Shown one piece after another: positions 23,582 through 30,590 of a stretch of 33,435 nucleotides of DNA. The notes beneath the pieces were generated by a model. It did not search any database. It was given only the letters and a program-made list of their open reading frames with translations, and was not told where the DNA came from. Position 1 is the stretch's first letter. The number at the start of each line of letters is the position of its first letter. The translations under genes were made by a program, and so were the position numbers. The DNA comes from Candidatus Desulfobulbus rimicarensis (lineage in GTDB: Bacteria > Desulfobacterota > Desulfobulbia > Desulfobulbales > Desulfobulbaceae), in NCBI GenBank assembly GCA_008633435.1, contig RKSL01000030.1, positions 1-33,435 of the forward strand, given 5' to 3'.

Positions 23582-24789
23582 TTGGTCATGTCCTGTTGTT
23601 GGCTCTGGTGCTGCCAGTTTTTGGTGGCACGGGCTGTTTCTTCCCGGCTGGGGATGTGGCTGACCAGCTTATGGATGTTGCGTTGCATAGTATTAATATA
23701 GTGTTGCCGCAGTGCATCATCACCCCAGTTGAGGGCAGTTTTGCTCCAGTTGTGGCAGTGGTTGCAGCCGTCACAACCAAGGCGGCAGTCCCTGGTTTTT
23801 CGGGCAAAAAAATCGAGAAAGCCATCAAGTTTATGGTTGTCGAGATAAATGTCAAGATCCGGCAGAATAGAGCCGTCTGGCTGGGTGTTAAACTGTTGCC
23901 AGTGGGGCCAGCCCAGCAGATCGAGCAGGTTGCCGGAAAATGACCTTCCAAGATATGCCCGGCATAGCCGGAGAATCTCGTCTTCCGGCAAACCACGACC
24001 GGCCAGCTTGAAATAGCGGATGCCTGATTCTTCCCAAAGCCCCATATCCTCAGGGCGCAGCCATGGGCTTTTGAGAAATTCTCCTTCCCGTTGCAGTTTT
24101 TCCAGGAAACACCAGTTGAGATAGAACTGGTTGTATGGTGTTCCTCCAGGATTCTCAGGACTGTCATGGGAACCAAAGGCGGCAACGCCGTAATGGTTAT
24201 GCTTGTAGTGACATTGATAAATACAGACAGTGTTCACTATCAGTTCAATCGGCAGCGGGCTGTGTCCCATGGCCTGCTTGAGAAAAGTGAAGTCCCGGTT
24301 GACTTCAACATCGAGCACAACCCGCTTTGCGCCGGCTCTGTGGAATTGCTCAAGCCCTCGGATGGAATCAACATAGCCAATGGTGGAGACCACGATTTCA
24401 AGTTCAGGGAAAGTGGCCTGGATAATTTCGATCAAGTAAGGAATGGTCACGGTGACAGAGCTGACCCCGCATTCCACCAGAAAACTGAGTATCTGTTGAA
24501 ATTCTCTGCGACCTTCATGGGTATATTCCAGATTTGCGTAATATGGCGCATTGAAGAGATAATTAAAGCGCAAACCCCGCATCTTGACTGCTTTGACGTG
24601 GGCAGCAAATTGTTCTTTTGAGAGTCCGGGAAGGTATTTTGCCGGTCTGGCCGAGTTGAAGCGGGAGTGCTGTAGTGATCCATAAAGCTCAAAAACACGA
24701 TTTTCAGCGGCATGCTGCTGGTCGTTGAGGGTAACAATCTTTTCCAGAAAGCTGTCGGTAAATGTGGTTGGAACTGTCAGCAGGATCAT
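23578..24789 (-). CDS. peptidase-U32-like protein with Cys-rich C-terminus
   Basis: 403 aa U32/collagenase-like TIM-barrel family member (ELYGSL near residue 35, SVTVTIPYLIEII near 111, VLDVEVNRDF near 158). The conserved IELIVNTVC-IYQC stretch supplies C189 and C193, the place where U32 proteins such as UbiU/V and TrhP coordinate [4Fe-4S]. A second Cys group C335-X3-C339-X2-C342-X2-C345 (CRLGCDGCNHCH) lies near the C-terminus. Several U32 proteins perform O2-independent hydroxylation rather than proteolysis. There is no signal peptide. It sits between the pentahaem lipoprotein and the SDR, overlapping each by ATGA. An O2-independent modification in the pathway is possible, but the family's substrate range is broad. 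Confidence 0.78.
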   Translation of the reverse strand: MILLTVPTTFTDSFLEKIVTLNDQQHAAENRVFELYGSLQHSRFNSARPAKYLPGLSKEQFAAHVKAVKMRGLRFNYLFNAPYYANLEYTHEGRREFQQILSFLVECGVSSVTVTIPYLIEIIQATFPELEIVVSTIGYVDSIRGLEQFHRAGAKRVVLDVEVNRDFTFLKQAMGHSPLPIELIVNTVCIYQCHYKHNHYGVAAFGSHDSPENPGGTPYNQFYLNWCFLEKLQREGEFLKSPWLRPEDMGLWEESGIRYFKLAGRGLPEDEILRLCRAYLGRSFSGNLLDLLGWPHWQQFNTQPDGSILPDLDIYLDNHKLDGFLDFFARKTRDCRLGCDGCNHCHNWSKTALNWGDDALRQHYINTMQRNIHKLVSHIPSREETARATKNWQHQSQQQDMTK

Positions 24790-25820
24790 TGGACTTTGCC
24801 AGTCGTGGTTCTTGCCAGTTGCAGGGCAGTCGCTCTGCCAGTCTGTTTGAGGACAAGTTGCAGTGAGTAACTGGTACCCTGATGGAGCGGTTTGCCAAAA
24901 CTATCCTGTGATAGAGTAAAGCGCTTACTGCCACCGGGCTGGAGAGGGTTGTCTGTGTCGCTGACCAGTAGTGTCGCCGAAGGTGGGAGGGGCATGTTTA
25001 CAGTATGTTTTGGCAAAAGAACAAGCATAAGAGAGGATTCTGTATATTCCCCACCGGGGAGGTTGTGAGGGAGCTGGTTGGTTATCCTGATCTGGAGCTG
25101 GTTGTATGGGGCTCTTGTTGTGTCTATTCGCACTGCGCCTGGGAAATTTGTCAACGTGGCAAGGTCGATGGTGTGGCTGCGCACCTCATGGGTATCTTCA
25201 AACGAGACAAGGAGTTTTGAAAACATGTTGGTGCCACGGGTTGACGTTCGTGTAACCTTAGCCATGTGACATTCCTGACATTGGGGTAGAGGCGTATTGT
25301 CTTTGTGGGCAGAGACACTTTTTTCCCAGGTGGAAAAGGTCTCTTCATGGCAGACACCACAGAGTCCACTTGATGTATAAAAGGCTGGGTCAGCCTTGAC
25401 CGGGTGAGGGGTGATCAGGGCAGAGCTGTCATGGGGGCCATGCATTGCGTTCGCATCGAGATGGCAGGATGTGCAGGTAATCCCTTCTGCCAGAGAATAA
25501 TGACGAGGAGTTAACTCGTCGCTTCGAATGTTTTCCGGAATGTGGCAGGCCAGGCAGCTTTCGTCTTCATAGTTATCTGTAGCCTTGCGAAAGAGCGGGT
25601 CTGAATAGGCAAGATTATGGGCTGAGCCATGCCATTCTCTGAATTGGTCAACATGACATGAGCCACAGTCAGTCGCCCCAGGGCCGGTTCCTGCCTGTCG
25701 GTCAACGGCTGTCAGGTGGCTGAATCCGGAACAACCTTGAAAAAGCAGAAGAATCGGGAAAGAGAACAGGAGGATATAGCGAGTGGATTTCGGCTGAGTA
25801 CAAAGGAAGTGTTTATGCAT
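24786..25820 (-). CDS. pentahaem c-type cytochrome, predicted lipoprotein
   Basis: 344 aa. A lipobox-like signal (SFPILLLFQGCSGF) near residues 20-33 places a lipidated Cys at the cell envelope. Five CXXCH haem motifs follow: CGSCH, CLACH, CTSCH, CGVCH and CQECH, in the first 60% of the protein. The spacing and the WHGSAHNLAYSDPLF segment, with a His likely to serve as a distal ligand, recall cytochrome c554-type proteins. The C-terminal ~130 residues are a beta-rich domain without haem. I used the ATG at 25820; an in-frame TTG at 25832 is possible. It is the first gene of the operon, behind a good promoter at 25879-25906. An electron-transfer function is clear; the partner is not. Confidence 0.88.
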   Translation of the reverse strand: MHKHFLCTQPKSTRYILLFSFPILLLFQGCSGFSHLTAVDRQAGTGPGATDCGSCHVDQFREWHGSAHNLAYSDPLFRKATDNYEDESCLACHIPENIRSDELTPRHYSLAEGITCTSCHLDANAMHGPHDSSALITPHPVKADPAFYTSSGLCGVCHEETFSTWEKSVSAHKDNTPLPQCQECHMAKVTRTSTRGTNMFSKLLVSFEDTHEVRSHTIDLATLTNFPGAVRIDTTRAPYNQLQIRITNQLPHNLPGGEYTESSLMLVLLPKHTVNMPLPPSATLLVSDTDNPLQPGGSKRFTLSQDSFGKPLHQGTSYSLQLVLKQTGRATALQLARTTTGKVQ

Positions 25821-25878
25821 TATACAGGTCAATGATTGAGGTTAATCATCTGGTGAAAGACTGTGTTTCAGATTAAGG

Positions 25879-25906
25879 ATTGTACCACGTTGTGCGTGAA
25901 GGTCAA
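25879..25906 (-). promoter_or_regulatory. candidate sigma70 promoter of the seven-gene operon
   Basis: On the minus strand, TTGACC (25906-25901) is followed after 16 bases by TACAAT (25884-25879), roughly 60 bases before the first ATG. This is the best promoter match seen near the operon. Confidence 0.55.
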
Positions 25907-25984
25907 GGTGGATGGATGCCTATTTGGCCACTGGCTGCCCGGCAGGGAAAAGACAACGAAATTTCAATGATATTGCGTGTGAAA

Positions 25985-26929
25985 TTACTTGTCATCTCGA
26001 CATAGGCGGGCAAACCCCCCTGGAACTGTACCGGATGACCAGTAGATTTTGCCCTGTTTGTAATCGACAAACCAGTAGCCAGTGGGGCGTCGGCGTGCTG
26101 CTGTAAAAATAAACGGCTGCTCACTGGAAAAGCAGGGTGCAAGGTAAAGGCCTTTGCTGTTGGCCGTTGACTCCATGAGTGAAAGTGCTTCTTCAATGGT
26201 GGGAAGCCGCCAGTCCTTGTATCCGCCAATCGAAGCAATATTGAGTTGTTCTATGGCCTGTTTCATGGTGCGGATGGAACTGAGTTCCAGGCCTCCCTGC
26301 TGCCATATTAATCCTGTGTGTTCGTCAATAATAACGGGCTTTCCGGGGGGCTGGGTAAACGCATTGGCAAAATTGCCTTCGGGGTGTAGTTCCTGGTCAA
26401 AGAAGTTCCATTGTCGAACGATGTGTTCGATCTGGTCATCATCAAGTTTTTCGTTATTTGTCGGTAGCTGTAAAGGACGAACCCTGCAGGAAAAATAACC
26501 AGGTTCAGGAAGGGGGGAACCCATGTCTTCGTCGGTTTCAGCGGTCTCAATCATAGGGATAATATAGGCGCTGTATTCCGGTTCAACCACGTATGTTATC
26601 AGCCATTGTTTAAGGAGGTCATCAATCGGGTAATTATCGCGTGAAGTCGCCGTGCCGCCCTGGCCTGTTATACATTTATACAGGAGGTCAAGCGGAGCTT
26701 TGATTTCGGCAAGAATGTGGACATGGCGAACGCCCCGCTCCATAAGATAAAGCCTGGGTTGTGTGCCCCAGTTGTCGATAAAGAAATAGCAGATGCGCTC
26801 TTCGGTATTGGTCAGAGCGTCGCGCAACCCTTTTGCTGAAAAAGTGCAGAAAGCAAGGTCTGGGGTCATTGTCCATTCAATTGAATTACTTGTTGATTTA
26901 CTCAATTTAAGTTGGCTGAATAATGACAT
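25985..26929 (-). CDS. DUF1566 (Lcl C-terminal-like) domain protein
   Basis: 314 aa. Residues ~200-312 carry the DUF1566 pattern: GLIWQQGG, then MKQAIEQLNIASIGGYKDWR, the characteristic DWRLPTIEEALSLM, and a final YWFVDYKQGKIYWSSG. DUF1566 is a surface or adhesin-associated module in Legionella Lcl, but also occurs in many soluble proteins. The N-terminal ~190 residues (TFSAKGLRDALTNTEERICY, then LHPEGNF) are not familiar and have no signal peptide. The start at 26929 follows AGGA at 5 bases. It stands alone between the lipid-type operon and the divergent perR operon. Function unknown. Confidence 0.75.
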   Translation of the reverse strand: MSLFSQLKLSKSTSNSIEWTMTPDLAFCTFSAKGLRDALTNTEERICYFFIDNWGTQPRLYLMERGVRHVHILAEIKAPLDLLYKCITGQGGTATSRDNYPIDDLLKQWLITYVVEPEYSAYIIPMIETAETDEDMGSPLPEPGYFSCRVRPLQLPTNNEKLDDDQIEHIVRQWNFFDQELHPEGNFANAFTQPPGKPVIIDEHTGLIWQQGGLELSSIRTMKQAIEQLNIASIGGYKDWRLPTIEEALSLMESTANSKGLYLAPCFSSEQPFIFTAARRRPTGYWFVDYKQGKIYWSSGTVPGGFARLCRDDK

Positions 26930-27029
26930 TGTTATCCTCAGTTTTTGACGTTTTAAGGGAGGCAGTTCAATATAACTTACTGTCCTGTAAAGAGTTTATC
27001 ATATCCTGGGGCAGAAGAAAGATTTTTTC

Positions 27030-27058
27030 TTGACACGGGAATGGTTATTAACTACTAT
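27030..27058 (+). promoter_or_regulatory. sigma70 promoter of the perR operon
   Basis: TTGACA (27030-27035), 17 bases, then TACTAT (27053-27058), about 34 bases before the ATG at 27092. The AT-rich inverted repeat GTTATT (27044-27049) and AATAAC (27066-27071) overlaps the -10 box, and ACAAT-aggc-ATTGT (27078-27091) follows. Both are reasonable sites for autoregulation by the Fur-family regulator, but neither matches a strict Per box. Confidence 0.6.
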
Positions 27059-27091
27059 TAGAAAAAATAACAATTGACAATAGGCATTGTG

Positions 27092-27769
27092 ATGAAAGAT
27101 ACCCTGAGAATGACCCATCAGCGGGAAGTGATTCTTGATGAGCTGGGCAAAGTAAAGACGCATCCTACGGCAGATTCTTTGTACGAAAGGGTGAAAAAGC
27201 GATTGCCCAGAATAAGTCTTGCCACGGTTTATCGTAACCTGGAAATTCTTTCTGAGGCGGGGATGATCAGGAAACTTGAGATCAGCGGTCGGCAGAAGCG
27301 GTTTGACTGGGATCTGGAGCAGCACGATCATATTTTCTGTGTGCAGTGTCAGCGGGTTGATAATCTTGAGCTCAAGTCGCAGCAGAGGATTTCTCTGCCG
27401 ACAGAGGATGACAAGGGGTACCAGATAGATGGTTGCCGGGTTGAGTTTTATGGTGTTTGTCCCCAATGCCAGAAAAAAAATGCGAATCCAAAGAAAAAGA
27501 GAGGGACCAAAAAAATGGATTGTAAACCAAAATCCTGCGGATCGGGTGGGGGGTGTAAGGCTGGCTTGAGTGAGCGACAGCAGGAAGTCCTTGAAGCTCT
27601 TGCCAAATGTGATAAAGCTTGTGGTAGTAAGGATATTGCCGCAGCCACGTCTCTTGAGCCAAAACAGATCAGTTGTCAGATAACTGCGCTGAAAAAGAAA
27701 GGGCTGGTGGCCAGCCCGGCGCGTTGTAAATATGAAATAACTCAAGATGGCCGCAAGGCCCTGTCGTAA
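27092..27769 (+). CDS. perR: PerR/Fur-family regulator with C-terminal extra winged helix
   Basis: 225 aa. Residues 1-~125 are a Fur/PerR unit: MTHQREVILDEL, the recognition helix RISLATVYRNLEILSEAG, and the HDHIFCVQCQRVDNL metal-site region with two CXXC pairs (CVQC and CPQC) as in zinc-structured PerR. A Lys-rich linker then leads to an extra domain: MDCKPKSCGSGGGC and a winged-helix-like tail (LSERQQEVLEALAKCDKACG, then SLEPKQISCQITALKKKGLV). Ordinary PerR is about 140-150 aa. The ATG at 27092 starts the usual MKDTLRMTHQRE N-terminus; a TTG at 27074 is in frame. Twelve bases separate it from rubrerythrin, so it likely controls the peroxide-defence operon it heads. Confidence 0.85.
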   Translation: MKDTLRMTHQREVILDELGKVKTHPTADSLYERVKKRLPRISLATVYRNLEILSEAGMIRKLEISGRQKRFDWDLEQHDHIFCVQCQRVDNLELKSQQRISLPTEDDKGYQIDGCRVEFYGVCPQCQKKNANPKKKRGTKKMDCKPKSCGSGGGCKAGLSERQQEVLEALAKCDKACGSKDIAAATSLEPKQISCQITALKKKGLVASPARCKYEITQDGRKALS

Positions 27770-27780
27770 GGAGAATGACC

Positions 27781-28356
27781 ATGGCGGAATTGAAAGGCTC
27801 TAAAACAGAAACGAATATCCTTACAGCTTTTGCAGGGGAATCCCAGGCGCGAAATCGGTATTCGTTTGCGTCCAAGGCTGCAAAAAAAGAAGGTTTTGTT
27901 CAGATTGCTGCGATTTTTGAACGAACAGCTGAACAGGAGCGGGCTCATGCCAAGACGTTGTTCAAACTGCTGGAGGGCGGAGATGTGCAGGTGAGCGCGT
28001 CTTTTCCCGCAGGCATTATTGGCACGACCATGGAAAACCTGGAAGCTGCCGCGGCTGGTGAAGAACATGAATATATGGAGATGTATCCTGAGTTTGCCGA
28101 GGTGGCTAAAGAGGAAGGGTTTCCAGTCATCGCTGCGATTTTTACAGCCATTGCCAAGGCCGAAAAGCAGCATGCCAAACAGTACCGTGATTTTATTGCC
28201 AACCTGAAAGAGGGCAAGGTGTTTAAACGTGATGAAACCATGATTTGGTATTGCGCGAAATGTGGATATGTCCACGAAGGCACAGAACCCCCTAAGAAAT
28301 GTCCGGCATGCGCCCATCCGCAAAGTTATTTTGAGCTGCTTGGTGAGAACTGGTAG
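27781..28356 (+). CDS. rbr: rubrerythrin
   Basis: 191 aa, the classic length. The N-terminal diiron four-helix domain has ligand motifs ESQARNRY (about residue 20), EQERAH (about 53), EEHEY (about 97) and EKQH (about 130). The C-terminal rubredoxin-like FeS4 domain is YCAKCGYV and KKCPACAHP (about 158-180). Rubrerythrin reduces H2O2 to water in anaerobes, taking electrons from rubredoxin. I chose the ATG at 27781 because AGGAG lies 7 bases upstream; the ATG at 27775 would be too close to it. It is 11 bases behind perR and presumably cotranscribed. Confidence 0.96.
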   Translation: MAELKGSKTETNILTAFAGESQARNRYSFASKAAKKEGFVQIAAIFERTAEQERAHAKTLFKLLEGGDVQVSASFPAGIIGTTMENLEAAAAGEEHEYMEMYPEFAEVAKEEGFPVIAAIFTAIAKAEKQHAKQYRDFIANLKEGKVFKRDETMIWYCAKCGYVHEGTEPPKKCPACAHPQSYFELLGENW

Positions 28357-28380
28357 CGCAGGATTTGTTAGAATAATGCC

Positions 28381-28530
28381 TGTCCCAAAATGGTCTTTTT
28401 GTCCGATTTCTGCGTCATGCTCAAAACATAATACTGGGAATATCCGGTCTGCGCTTATTTTTTTCGCAATCCTCGGAGTCTCCCGTCGGTCGCTTACCTG
28501 AGCTCGAACAAAAATCCTCATTTTTGGACA
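28381..28530. repeat. palindromic intergenic element, copy 2 (covarying-arm family)
   Basis: Outer arms TGTCCCAAAATGG (28381-28393) and its partner at the right end (CATTTTTGGACA, 28519-28530) pair with few mismatches. The inner core TTTGTCCGATTTCTGCGTCA on the left and CCTGAGCTCGAACAAAAAT on the right matches copies 1 and 3. The element fills most of the rbr-prx gap (28357-28588). Confidence 0.72.
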
Positions 28531-28588
28531 GACACTAGAAGAGATTGAATGAAAAATTATTAAAAGACTATTACGGAGATATATTTCA

Positions 28589-29182
28589 ATGAGCACTTTA
28601 GTCACCAGGCAGGCACCCGATTTTACAGCAACCGCTGTTATGGGAGATAATTCTTTTAAAGATGATTTCAAACTTTCCGATTACCGGGGGAAGTATGTAA
28701 TTCTCTTCTTCTATCCCCTTGATTTTACCTTTGTCTGTCCATCGGAGATTATTGCCTTTGATAAGGCACTGGCAAAGTTTCAGTCAAAAAATTGTGAAGT
28801 GATTGGCGTTTCCATTGACTCGCAGTTTAGCCATTTTGCCTGGAAAAATACGCCGGTTAATGAAGGTGGGATCGGCAATGTTCAGTATCCGCTGGTTGCA
28901 GATCTTGACAAGAAAATTTCACGTCAGTATGGAGTGTTGCTTGATATGGGCGTGGCGCTACGCGGTACCTTCCTTATTGATAAAGAAGGCGTTGTTCGTC
29001 ATGCGGTAATTAATGATCTGCCCCTTGGTCGTTCCATTGATGAGGCTCTGCGCATGGTGGATGCCCTGGAATTTCATGAGACCCATGGAGATGTCTGCCC
29101 TGCCAACTGGAAAGAGGGCGAAGATGCGATGACGCCAACAGCTGATGGTGTGGCAGATTACCTGGCAAAACATGCTGGATAA
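28589..29182 (+). CDS. typical 2-Cys peroxiredoxin (AhpC/TSA)
   Basis: 197 aa thiol peroxidase that removes H2O2 and organic peroxides in the cytoplasm. The peroxidatic Cys50 is in [10 protein letters not shown] and the resolving Cys170 in HGDVCPANW, the pair that defines the typical 2-Cys class. The N-terminal [20 protein letters not shown]-like segment and the [15 protein letters not shown] stretch are family hallmarks. The ATG follows GGAG at about 10 bases. No AhpF is nearby; thioredoxin or rubredoxin-type partners would be needed. The repeat element at 28381-28530 separates it from rbr, so it may have its own promoter. Confidence 0.95.
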   Translation: MSTLVTRQAPDFTATAVMGDNSFKDDFKLSDYRGKYVILFFYPLDFTFVCPSEIIAFDKALAKFQSKNCEVIGVSIDSQFSHFAWKNTPVNEGGIGNVQYPLVADLDKKISRQYGVLLDMGVALRGTFLIDKEGVVRHAVINDLPLGRSIDEALRMVDALEFHETHGDVCPANWKEGEDAMTPTADGVADYLAKHAG

Positions 29183-29209
29183 AAGACGTATTTTCTGCTG
29201 TACCATGGC

Positions 29210-29232
29210 CCGGAGGAGGCTGTCTTCTCCGG
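29210..29232. other. small hairpin between prx and dfx
   Basis: CCGGAG (29210-29215) and CTCCGG (29227-29232) can pair around an 11-base loop. No T-tract follows, so it is a weak or Rho-dependent signal at best. Confidence 0.35.
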
Positions 29233-29268
29233 AATAGAGAAGATGTTAATAGAAAAGGAGAAGTACCC

Positions 29269-29643
29269 ATGACTAAAAAAAATGAAGTGTATAAGTGTCC
29301 TTTGTGCGGAAATGTGGTCGAAGTTATGCACACGGGTGCCGGTGAGCTTGTCTGCTGTGGTCAGCCCATGGATTTAATGAGCGAAAATACCGTTGATGCC
29401 GCCCTGGAGAAACATGTGCCTTTGGTCGAGAGCGTTGCCACTGGTTTCAAGGTTTCAGTGGGGTCTGTGGCTCATCCAATGGAAGATAAACACTGGATTG
29501 AGTGGATTGAGCTTATTGCCGATGGCAAGGTGTACCGCCAGAATCTTAAACCCGGTGATACCCCTGAGGCTACGTTTTGTGTAGAAGCTTCTGAGGTAAC
29601 TGCTCGCGCATATTGCAATCTGCATGGAAACTGGCAGTCCTGA
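29269..29643 (+). CDS. dfx: desulfoferrodoxin (superoxide reductase)
   Basis: 124 aa class I superoxide reductase (2Fe type). The N-terminal desulforedoxin site is C10, C13, C29, C30. The catalytic Fe centre has H49, H69, H75 and H119 with C116 as the axial thiolate, and the conserved E47-K48 pair. It reduces superoxide to H2O2 without producing O2, with electrons from rubredoxin. The ATG follows AAGGAG at 8 bases. Two rubredoxin genes begin 2 bases after the stop, matching the electron chain. Confidence 0.97.
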   Translation: MTKKNEVYKCPLCGNVVEVMHTGAGELVCCGQPMDLMSENTVDAALEKHVPLVESVATGFKVSVGSVAHPMEDKHWIEWIELIADGKVYRQNLKPGDTPEATFCVEASEVTARAYCNLHGNWQS

Positions 29644-29645
29644 TC

Positions 29646-29855
29646 ATGTCCGCTGCAGAGGAGATGTACCAGTGTCAGACTGTGGATTGTGGATATATTT
29701 ATGATCCTGATCGGGGAGATAGGCGGCGCAAGATACCTGCGGGTACAGCGTTTTCAGATCTTCCGGATGGCTGGCATTGTCCAAGCTGCGGAGCCGGGAA
29801 AAAGATGTTCAGGCCTTTGGCCGGTCCTGGTTCAACTATACAAGATGGAATTTAA
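29646..29855 (+). CDS. rubredoxin with CX4C first knuckle (copy A)
   Basis: 69 aa electron carrier with one Fe(SCys)4 site. The first Cys pair is C-QTVD-C, with four residues between cysteines, not the usual two; the second pair is CPSC. Otherwise it is rubredoxin-like (GYIYDPDRGD, then FSDLPDGWHCPSCGAGKK). The N-terminal extension MSAAEEM and C-terminal tail RPLAGPGSTIQ differ from the 52-aa form. I recall similar "type 2" rubredoxins in some sulfate reducers. It starts 2 bases after dfx, probably translationally coupled, and it has a near-duplicate immediately downstream. Confidence 0.93.
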   Translation: MSAAEEMYQCQTVDCGYIYDPDRGDRRRKIPAGTAFSDLPDGWHCPSCGAGKKMFRPLAGPGSTIQDGI

Positions 29856-29870
29856 TCTGGAGTTATTCGA

Positions 29871-30080
29871 ATGTCTCAACCCGAAGAAATGTATCAATGC
29901 CAGACTGTAAACTGTGGGTATATATTTGATCCTGACAAAGGGGATCGGAAAGGAAAAATAAAAAAAGGAACTTCTTTTAAGGATATTCCCGATGACTGGC
30001 GTTGTCCAGTTTGCGGGGCAACTAAAAAGGCATTTAAACCTCTCGCAGGTCCGGGGTCGGTAATTGAGGAAAATTCCTGA
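29871..30080 (+). CDS. rubredoxin with CX4C first knuckle (copy B)
   Basis: 69 aa, same length and plan as the preceding gene: C-QTVN-C, then CPVC, with the same PLAGPGS tail. It has more Lys ([15 protein letters not shown]) and was probably formed by tandem duplication. It has its own GGAG at 8 bases before the ATG, 15 bases after the previous stop. Electron donor to superoxide reductase, rubrerythrin or the flavodiiron protein is the likely role. Confidence 0.93.
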   Translation: MSQPEEMYQCQTVNCGYIFDPDKGDRKGKIKKGTSFKDIPDDWRCPVCGATKKAFKPLAGPGSVIEENS

Positions 30081-30107
30081 TTGGCAAGATCTTTACATAA
30101 ACAAGCA

Positions 30108-30190
30108 TGGCTGGATCATAATCGCCAGCCACAAAAAGCTATGAAAGTCGGTCACTGGGGCGTGATCCGTTCGTAAGTGCTGCGACTTTC
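30108..30190. other. two hairpins after the rubredoxin pair
   Basis: TGGCTGG (30108-30114) pairs with CCAGCCA (30125-30131). GAAAGTCG (30143-30150) pairs with CGACTTTC (30183-30190). Both are perfect. Neither has a T-run, so they are structural or repeat remnants in the 231-base gap before the third rubredoxin. Confidence 0.45.
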
Positions 30191-30311
30191 AGATAAAGCG
30201 CAATGCCTTGATGGCACAATAAGCTAAGAGAATCAATAGGTTACGCTATAAAGATCGCGCAGCCCGATTTTCAGATAAATAAATTCAAAACAGAACTAAA
30301 AGGATAGAACC

Positions 30312-30470
30312 ATGAAAAAACAGCGATGTCTTGTGTGTGGCTATGAGTATGATCCGGAAGCAGGTGACCCCGGCAACGGAGTTGCCCCGGGGACTGCCTG
30401 GGAAGATGTGCCTGATGACTGGTGTTGCCCAGTTTGCGGCGCTGGTAAAGATGAGTTTGAAGAAGTGTAA
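30312..30470 (+). CDS. canonical rubredoxin
   Basis: 52 aa, the classical size. The first Cys pair is CLVC and the second CPVC, giving the standard CX2C twice; [19 protein letters not shown] and WEDVPDDW are typical rubredoxin motifs. The ATG at 30312 has AAAGGA about 8 bases upstream. It sits after a 231-base gap, so it may have its own promoter. A strong terminator follows at 30484-30520. It is the third rubredoxin of the cluster and the best candidate for the partner of the flavodiiron protein or rubrerythrin. Confidence 0.95.
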   Translation: MKKQRCLVCGYEYDPEAGDPGNGVAPGTAWEDVPDDWCCPVCGAGKDEFEEV

Positions 30471-30483
30471 ATTATTCTCTTTT

Positions 30484-30520
30484 AACACCACCTTCCCTGA
30501 TTGGGAGGGTGGTGTTTTGT
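30484..30520 (+). terminator. intrinsic terminator after canonical rubredoxin
   Basis: AACACCACC (30484-30492) pairs with GGTGGTGTT (within 30508-30516), with an inner TCCC/GGGA stem, followed by a T-rich tail (TTTTGTTTG). It is suitably placed 14 bases after the stop. Confidence 0.8.
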
Positions 30521-30535
30521 TTGTTGTAAGCTGAT

Positions 30536-30555
30536 TTTTGTATTATTTGTATAAT
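30536..30555 (+). promoter_or_regulatory. -10 box within AT palindrome before the DsrE-like gene
   Basis: ATTAT-ttgt-ATAAT (30542-30555) ends in the TATAAT box at 30550-30555, 35 bases before the ATG at 30591. The 9-mer TTTTGTATT (30536-30544) recurs before the flavodiiron gene (31242-31250). The -35 is weak. Confidence 0.4.
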
Positions 30556-30590
30556 TCATTTTTCAACAAACAAAAAAACGAGGTATTTCA

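Noticed and set aside
26999-27745. 248-codon minus-strand frame opposite perR
   Set aside because: It is antisense to perR and has a low-complexity, Phe/Leu-rich sequence typical of a shadow frame.
27742-28671. 309-codon minus-strand frame opposite rubrerythrin
   Set aside because: It runs antisense across rbr, a repeat element and the start of prx; no domain is evident. The real genes on the plus strand explain it.
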